A DNA stretch of 64,000 nucleotides, taken from the NCBI GenBank assembly GCA_013397845.1, contig VZTG01007673.1, positions 186,001-250,000 on the forward strand. Reading direction: 5' to 3'. Source of the DNA: Melanocharis versteri. Taxonomy: Eukaryota > Chordata > Aves > Passeriformes > Melanocharitidae. Under the pieces are notes generated by a model. The model worked only from the letters and a program-made list of their open reading frames with translations, did not search any database and was not told the origin of the DNA. This document shows positions 59,859 through 64,000 of this stretch, one piece after another. Position numbers and translations under genes: made by a program. Within the stretch, counting starts at the first letter, position 1. Each line of letters starts with the position of its first letter.

Positions 59859-62800
59859 GAAATCAAGAGAAGAGGGACTGAAGTAAAAACAGAGATGTGG
59901 TGAAGAAAATTTGATTTTTCTTTAAAGACTAGTTAAAATGCTTTTTAACTGACTATCAAGAAGGATAAAGTGTAAATGGTGATGAATTATGGATGATAGT
60001 TGCAACAAATCTAAAAGTGTATGTGAATTGGTTTTGTGAATGTCCAGGAGATTTTCTAATGATACATTATGTATGTAAAGCTTAATTATGCAGTAATAAG
60101 GTGAAATCAAGCTATTTTTCTGAACAATTTTGTAATGTAAGGAAACAAAAAAGTCCTGAACAGAAATAAAATCTTTGTAGACCTTTCTTTCCCCTTTTTG
60201 ACTCTGACACTAATCATAAAGTCTACTCTTTGAAATTATGACAGTATAGGCTTGGGTTATGGAATGGTCTGTAAATGTTCTGAAGCAAATGTTAGTTTAT
60301 TACTCTGACTTCTGCAAATACAGAATTAAGTAGTCTTATGGGGTTTTTTGGGGGTTTGTTTTTTGTTTGTTTTTTTTAAGCCTGTACTCTAGATAGTGCA
60401 GTGGCATATCTCCTTGCTAACTGGGTAAAGGAGCATCTGAAGAAATCAGTGGGAAGTAAATTATCCTAGGATAAGAGTGTGTGACACACTAAAGACAAAG
60501 AGAGAGGAAAATCTTTAGAAAGTATAAAACCTTTTCCTGTCTTCTTCTCCAGCAGAAGTAGCATTTGGTTTTGGCTATGTACCTGCACACCAGGCTTAGA
60601 AATATCTGGGCTCCTTCCTGCCTGAGGAAGAGAGAAAGACACAAGCCAGATTTTTGGCTGACCTAGAGGCTTTACATTTAATTTCTTTCTGGTCAAATTT
60701 CTTGAAGACATTGCTTTACAGGCAGGGTGGTCAAAGCATCAGTTCCACTGCTGATTCACATTAGTTTAGATATTTACAGGCATATATGTGAAACTATTTG
60801 TTCAGGTGCTGCATTCAGAGGAACACTTGTCCCCTCACAAAAATTGATGTACACAAAAATACTTTGCAGAAATGTTGCCAGGAAAGCAAACCAAAATGAA
60901 TGCTTGCTTAATAATACAGGAGGGAATTTCCAAAGTGCTTAGCATTGCTTGGATTATGCTCCCGGATGTTTGTGAGATTTTTTTTCCCTGCAGGTAGTGA
61001 TAAAAAAAGGGTCAGAGTTAGCTTGACCCTTTAGAAAAAAATTTTGAATTCTTGCTTGTTTTCTTCAGAGTCAGTTGGCAGTGCGTGAGAGGTAGACATT
61101 CTTCCGATGTTGGATGGAAATACCATCATATGGCTTTCTTGGAATTTCATCGTGAGCTTGGACTCTGAGGCAGCCTCTGGGTAATCGGGGAGATGGTAAG
61201 TGGAAGCACAGATACACACTCATTTTTGGCCCTGGTATATTTTTAGTGCATAAGAAGATGGCTCATTCCAGAAGAGTTGTACTGAAGCATCTTCAGAGAC
61301 GTGGCTGCAACTGGCTCATTTTTTGGAGGCAGTTAAGGAAGGGTAGAAATCAGTCTCATTGTACTCAGGGAAATTTAGGAAACATGTACCATTATGTAAA
61401 GCTACCCAAGATGATTGGGCAAAGCCATTCATCCCTCAAAACAAAAGAAAAAAAAATCCTAACAATATTTGACTTTCAAATGAAAAATAAAGATACACAC
61501 ATGACCTTAACACTGATCTGTGACAATTTATGCAGTGCTGACATAGATTAATGTAAGTTTTGCAACATGATTTACTCATTAACAATGGTGCCATCCAATC
61601 AAATGTCTAACATATATGTCTAAAATTGATATAATGAGTGATTATGTATTCTATACAGTTGCAGACATGCACTCTCTCTATAAATATATATAAACATGCA
61701 TGGGATTTTGTGTATCATACCTGTCATTTAAATACACAGAGATACATGAACTTTACAGACTTTCCCATTTTGGGAGGTGTTTCCAAGGATTTTCATACCC
61801 ACTGGGATGCACTGGCTTCAAGCACCACAGTCAGTGTGATTTGTAATTAAAAGAGTAAATCCATGTATAAAACCAGAGGCATTTGGCACATGCTTGCATC
61901 CCTGTCTTAACTCATCCCTCTTAGCATGATAAAGTAACAGTGGAGCAGAGATGGCAGAAGTTTTTATATGCATCAAACCCAGAGTGCAAACCCTTCCCCA
62001 GCTGTGATTAAGTGCAGGAATCACTGACCCATAACGCTGTGCATTCTCTTGCTGTTGTTACCTGGATTAGTTTAAGCTGGGATGTTTACCATCATGTGTG
62101 CTGTAGTCACCATTTAAATTTCCTTTTTGTTCTTTGATTACATCTGAATTCACCATAGGACTTTCAGAAATCCTTTACCACACTACTGAGGAAGAAAGAG
62201 AGAATACCAACTTTCATCTCTTCTCTTAGAAGACAGCATTTTGGAGAGCTAGAGGGAAAGTGCTGTGGCTCAGAGCTGGTAATTACACTATAACTCATGA
62301 ATTATTAAGTGCTGAAGTATTTTGCCATGTAAGCAATTAAAGGTCCTGTCACCTATTGAGCTGGTGGTTCCAGAACCACATTTGTGCCTTTGTGACTGTT
62401 CATGGAGCCACACAAACTTTTGTGTCTCTTCAGATACCAGGCTTCTTCATTTTCAGTTGGTACACATACACGGGGTGCAGAAATGGCTAAAAGGAGCCTG
62501 AAGTCTCAGAGAGAATCCTCAGTAAGTCTGAGGTGTCATCTACTTGCTGTGGTCAGGATGGGGTTTGATGGGGGAAATTGAGTATTGTTCTTTCCCCAGC
62601 ACTGGGAAAGATACGGTTTAATGGCTCAAGGCAGGAGCTTCCTAAGTGAGCTTGTGTCTGGATATGATTTAAACAATTTCTTGTGTGGAGAGTAGAATTT
62701 ATTGTCTGAAAAAGCTGTAAAATGGCTGCATGTTCTGCACACCCTGGTATTTCGGATCCGTCAAAAAGAGGACAGCTCTAGTCTGCAATGATGTGGAAAC

Positions 62801-64000
62801 TGGAATACTAAAATAGCTGGCCGTTGAAATAAAATAGCAATAACAGGATGAGATGACAATCAAAAATCTTTTAAAGTTCCAGAAATAGATTTGCCCCTGA
62901 ACAGAACCATTTTCTTTGCAAGTAGGATCAAAAGTTTACATGATTGGAGAATAGATCTGTCTTCTGATTCCTAATTTCTTGTTCTCTGGGTGCCTGAGAA
63001 GTGCCATGGAATGTCTTGGAACTCTGAATCCCAGGCAGATCAGTTGTTTGCTTTTACCATAGTGTATGAATAAATTTGCTTTCAGCTGGGAATTCATTCT
63101 TAACAAACAAGCTGTTTTACAGCCAAGCAAGATCTATAATCCCAAGTGCTAAACCACGAATGTCAGTTCTCTCAGTGCTCGAAACACTCGAAAATTTGGA
63201 AGCGACAACAAATTGGTCGTGAAATGAAATCACTCCACCAACATTAGGAGGATTTTGCAAGTAATCCTTGGTTTAGTCACCAGGTTATTTTAACTGTGGC
63301 CCTCTGCTTCTGGTGCAGATATTTCCAGTATTGAAAGGAAACCGTGAGTGGAAGCTTTCAGATGCAGCATGATTAAGTCGAGGATATAAAAATATGGATC
63401 TCTGAGGAGCGAGGACATGAACTCAAGTAGGACTGATTTGCTTTCCAGCTTTTTAAGAGCTCATGTTAAAACACACAGCTCTGTCAGTAGAGCTCAAGAG
63501 GTAGCTTTTACATTGCAGCTACACGGTGTCTATAATAAGGTTCAGTTATCGTGCTAACGGTAAGTGAGGGATCTGCAAAAATTTTCCAGATTTCTAGGAG
63601 AAAAAATAAAATGAATGCAGTCTGCTTCACATAACTGTCTGCAGTGAGCAATAAAATGGCTGTAACAGGGATCATTGCTTCGCATATGGAAAAAAATATA
63701 GGTTTTCTATATACTTGTAATGCATTTGCTTAAAATATATTGCACGTGTATTTAAAATATATGTCCCCTGTATAAAATACTGTCTGTTTAAAATGAGACA
63801 ACTTTGCCAAATTTCATAATATTTCAAATATGTGGTATAACAAAATGCATTCAAAGTATCATTAAAAACTGATACTTTTGGAACATTTAAATGTGGTAAT
63901 TTGTTGTCTTGAGTATCTTTAAAGAAGCATGTGTGCAGAGAATTTTTCAGATATATAACCGAGAAGAACAAAATGGAGATTCCCCCTCCCCTTCTGGGCA
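59859..64000. other. AT-rich single-copy DNA to the window end
   Basis: No gene, RNA gene or recognised transposon. T/G-rich low complexity occurs at 60340-60377, and TATA-like words at 61675-61695 and 63720-63780. Frames up to 101 codons show no domain. Confidence 0.5.

Noticed and set aside
1..64000. CRISPR array, prokaryotic operon, IS element, rRNA or tRNA gene
   Set aside because: No spaced direct repeats, ribosome-binding-site-led gene series, terminal inverted repeats with transposase, or RNA gene boxes were seen. The composition and the CR1 element are eukaryotic.
1..64000. Endogenous retrovirus or LTR pair
   Set aside because: No pair of long direct repeats with TG...CA ends, primer-binding site or polypurine tract arrangement was recognised by reading. 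Solo diverged LTRs could still be missed without a library search.

Overview
The window looks like vertebrate nuclear DNA, most likely from a bird. The best evidence is a roughly 550-bp 5'-truncated CR1 retrotransposon at 43545-44092, in the avian-type form that ends in short ATTCTGTG-like repeats, and a second small CR1 tail at 3112-3170 on the opposite strand. The DNA is AT-rich, interspersed repeats are sparse, and there is no operon, no dense coding and no CpG island of promoter size. All of this fits a large intron or an intergenic gene desert of an avian chromosome. A 19-base N run at 59831-59849 inside a poly(A) tract shows that this is draft-assembly sequence.

I find no gene that I can name. 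Open frames reach at most about 160 codons, which is close to what chance gives in 64 kb read in six frames. None shows a recognisable domain apart from the CR1 remnant. The listed exon candidates are short open stretches flanked by good splice acceptor and donor sequences, and each is weak on its own. The best set is 56721-56837 plus 57863-57966: two consecutive exon-like segments whose junction keeps a short frame open (58 codons, Met to stop). Others lie at 231-355, 45463-45583 and 47860-48074. They could be exons of a lncRNA or small-protein transcript, or chance matches.

Layout. 1-9,000: mostly single-copy AT-rich DNA with a GC-richer patch (1,981-2,440), a CR1 tail (3,112) and a G-quadruplex motif (5,455). 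9,000-23,000: single-copy DNA with blocks that look like conserved non-coding DNA (about 9,170-9,560 and 11,690-12,060). 23,200-25,800: two striking polypyrimidine repeats, a TTC-type tract (23,221-23,334) and 28 perfect TTTTC units (25,643-25,782), with a small CpG-dense patch between them. 28,900-33,000: the most enhancer-like stretch, rich in homeobox- and SOX-type motifs. 34,900-35,510: a GC-richer patch that ends in two near-perfect palindromes. 43,500-44,100: CR1. 46,900-47,340: an AT-rich block ending in a near-consensus CTCF site. 54,050-54,125: a likely ancient MIR-type SINE. 56,700-58,000: the best exon pair.

If there is function here, it is most likely regulatory or non-coding RNA. 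Long T runs outnumber long A runs on the + strand, which is weakly consistent with left-to-right transcription. Conservation and RNA-seq data would decide; I could compute neither.
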